From NCBI GenBank assembly GCA_964371695.1, contig CAYJOG010000123.1, positions 1,166 to 7,586 of the forward strand: a DNA stretch of 6,421 bases, given 5' to 3'. This document shows positions 5,894-6,421 of this stretch, one piece after another; positions within the stretch are counted from its first letter, which is position 1; each line of letters opens with the position of its first letter. The notes below the pieces were generated by a model. The model was not told where the DNA came from and made no database searches. It saw only the letters and a list, made by a program, of their open reading frames with translations. This DNA comes from CAYJOG01 sp964371695 [NCBI: uncultured bacterium]. GTDB lineage: Bacteria > CAYJOG01. Made by a program: the position numbers and the translations under genes.

Positions 5894-5918
5894 AGGGATT
5901 TTTAGAAGCGGCGATAAT
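5889..5918 (+). promoter_or_regulatory. Probable promoter of the frameshifted membrane-protein gene
   Basis: TTGTTA (5889-5894) and GATAAT (5913-5918) match four and five of six consensus bases with an 18-nt spacer. Transcription would begin around 5925, about 6 nt before the GTG start, so the message would be nearly leaderless. The -35 lies within the terminator stem's right arm, so a single short sequence may both end one transcript and start another. Confidence 0.45.
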
Positions 5919-5930
5919 GGGCCGGTTCCC

Positions 5931-6421
5931 GTGACCGTCCCCGCCTCGCCGCCACAAGAGAAGCCACGCCACTGGGCGGCTGTGCATCTGGCGCTGTGGG
6001 GCGTGGCGCTTTTCATGATGCTGCCTGCGCTCGTGGCGGGCCAGCCCATGCATTCGCTGGATGGCCACTGGGGCTGGCGGGCCATGCGGTTCGCCCTGGA
6101 AAACCGGCCCGAAGGGGCGGTGTGGACCCCCCAGATGGGCGGGGCCTGGCCCTCAGCCCCTATTACCCCTTGGCAGACCTGTGGCTGGCGGCGGGTTATG
6201 ACCGGTTTTTTGGCCTGTTTGTGGCGGCGCACCTGTGGCTGGCGGGCTGGGGAGTGTTCCGCTGGCTCAGGCTTTTTGGCGTGCGGGATGACCTGTCTCT
6301 GGCGGCGGCGGCGGCCTTCATGCTCAGCCCGCTGCTCACGGGGCGTCTGGTGCTGGACACGCACCTGGGTGTGGTGGCCGCCGCCAGGATGGCCCACCTG
6401 TTTGGTTCGGCCCCCCGCAGG
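5931..6421 (+). pseudogene. Multi-pass membrane protein (GT-C/YfhO-like in style), frameshifted and cut by the window end
   Basis: GTG at 5931 begins MTVPASPPQEKPRHWAA, then a membrane helix (VHLALWGVALFMMLPALVA), then SLDGHWGWRAMRFAL and WTPQMGG. From about 6146 the sensible protein continues in another frame: LALSPYYPLADLWLAAGY, then hydrophobic segments FGLFVAAHLWLAGWGVF and LAAAAAFMLSPLL, then LDTHLG. One extra G in the G-run at 6141-6144 would join them into MGGGLALSPYYPLADLW. Without it, the first frame stays open to the window end but turns into Trp/Cys/Arg-rich nonsense. An acidic residue in the loop after the first helix, followed by a YYP-containing loop and serial helices, is the style of GT-C-fold glycosyltransferases and YfhO-like proteins; this is a fold-level guess. 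The lesion may be real or a homopolymer sequencing error. No Shine-Dalgarno sequence is seen. The C-terminus is missing. Confidence 0.65.

Noticed and set aside
5846-6397. Minus-strand open frame of 183 codons across the last gene
   Set aside because: It is Gln/Arg/His-rich without motifs. The plus strand carries sensible membrane helices on both sides of the frameshift.
1-6421. CRISPR arrays, tRNA or rRNA genes, complete insertion sequences
   Set aside because: I saw no regularly spaced direct repeats, no tRNA cloverleaf or rRNA sequence, and no transposase-like protein in any frame read.

Overview
The window reads as a metagenome-style fragment of a GC-rich, compactly organised Gram-negative bacterium. 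Evidence is the high-GC codon use in most genes, a Sec-type signal peptide, a DUF4870-type inner-membrane protein and a bacterial-type MnmA. Nothing here fixes the genus. Both ends raise sequence-quality concerns: bases 1-41 are pure homopolymer runs, and the last gene carries what looks like a one-base homopolymer deletion.

Layout: 1-173 is an artefact-like edge followed by a leader with a possible promoter. 174-1283 (+) is mnmA, the tRNA U34 2-thiolation enzyme. 1285-2913 (-) is a two-gene operon, a 367-aa ABC/OLD-type AAA ATPase followed 3 nt later by a 173-aa TOPRIM-like protein. This pair is far more AT-rich than everything around it and looks like a horizontally acquired anti-phage module. 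3052-4176 (+) is a secreted protein of unknown function, cysteine-rich near its N-terminus and ending in an FG-GAP-like D-x-x-GDG-x-PD motif. 4178-5200 (-) is an extended SDR (NAD-dependent epimerase / dihydroflavonol-4-reductase-like). 5293-5730 (+) is a DUF4870 membrane protein. 5731-5893 is a dense run of five hairpins ending in a terminator-like stem. 5931-6421 (+) is the start of a multi-pass membrane protein (GT-C/YfhO-like in style), frameshifted near 6141-6144 and cut by the window end.

How the parts relate: the core genes look like independent single-gene units, with convergent pairs separated by only 1 bp (1283/1285 and 4176/4178) and one divergent pair (5200/5293). The ATPase-TOPRIM pair is the only clear operon and is the best candidate for an accessory system. 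Its composition (ABC ATPase plus separate TOPRIM nuclease-like partner) parallels split OLD-type systems such as PARIS (AriA/AriB) and AbiL, but I cannot assign it to a named type by eye.

Two further patterns deserve attention. First, several starts lack a Shine-Dalgarno sequence and have a -10-like TAnnnT or GATAAT box only about 6-12 nt before the start codon, which suggests leaderless or near-leaderless transcripts; the epimerase, by contrast, has a perfect AGGAGG. Second, the hairpin cluster at 5731-5893 may be one copy of a dispersed palindromic element, with a possible decayed partial copy in the leader of the ATPase operon (about 2931-2996).
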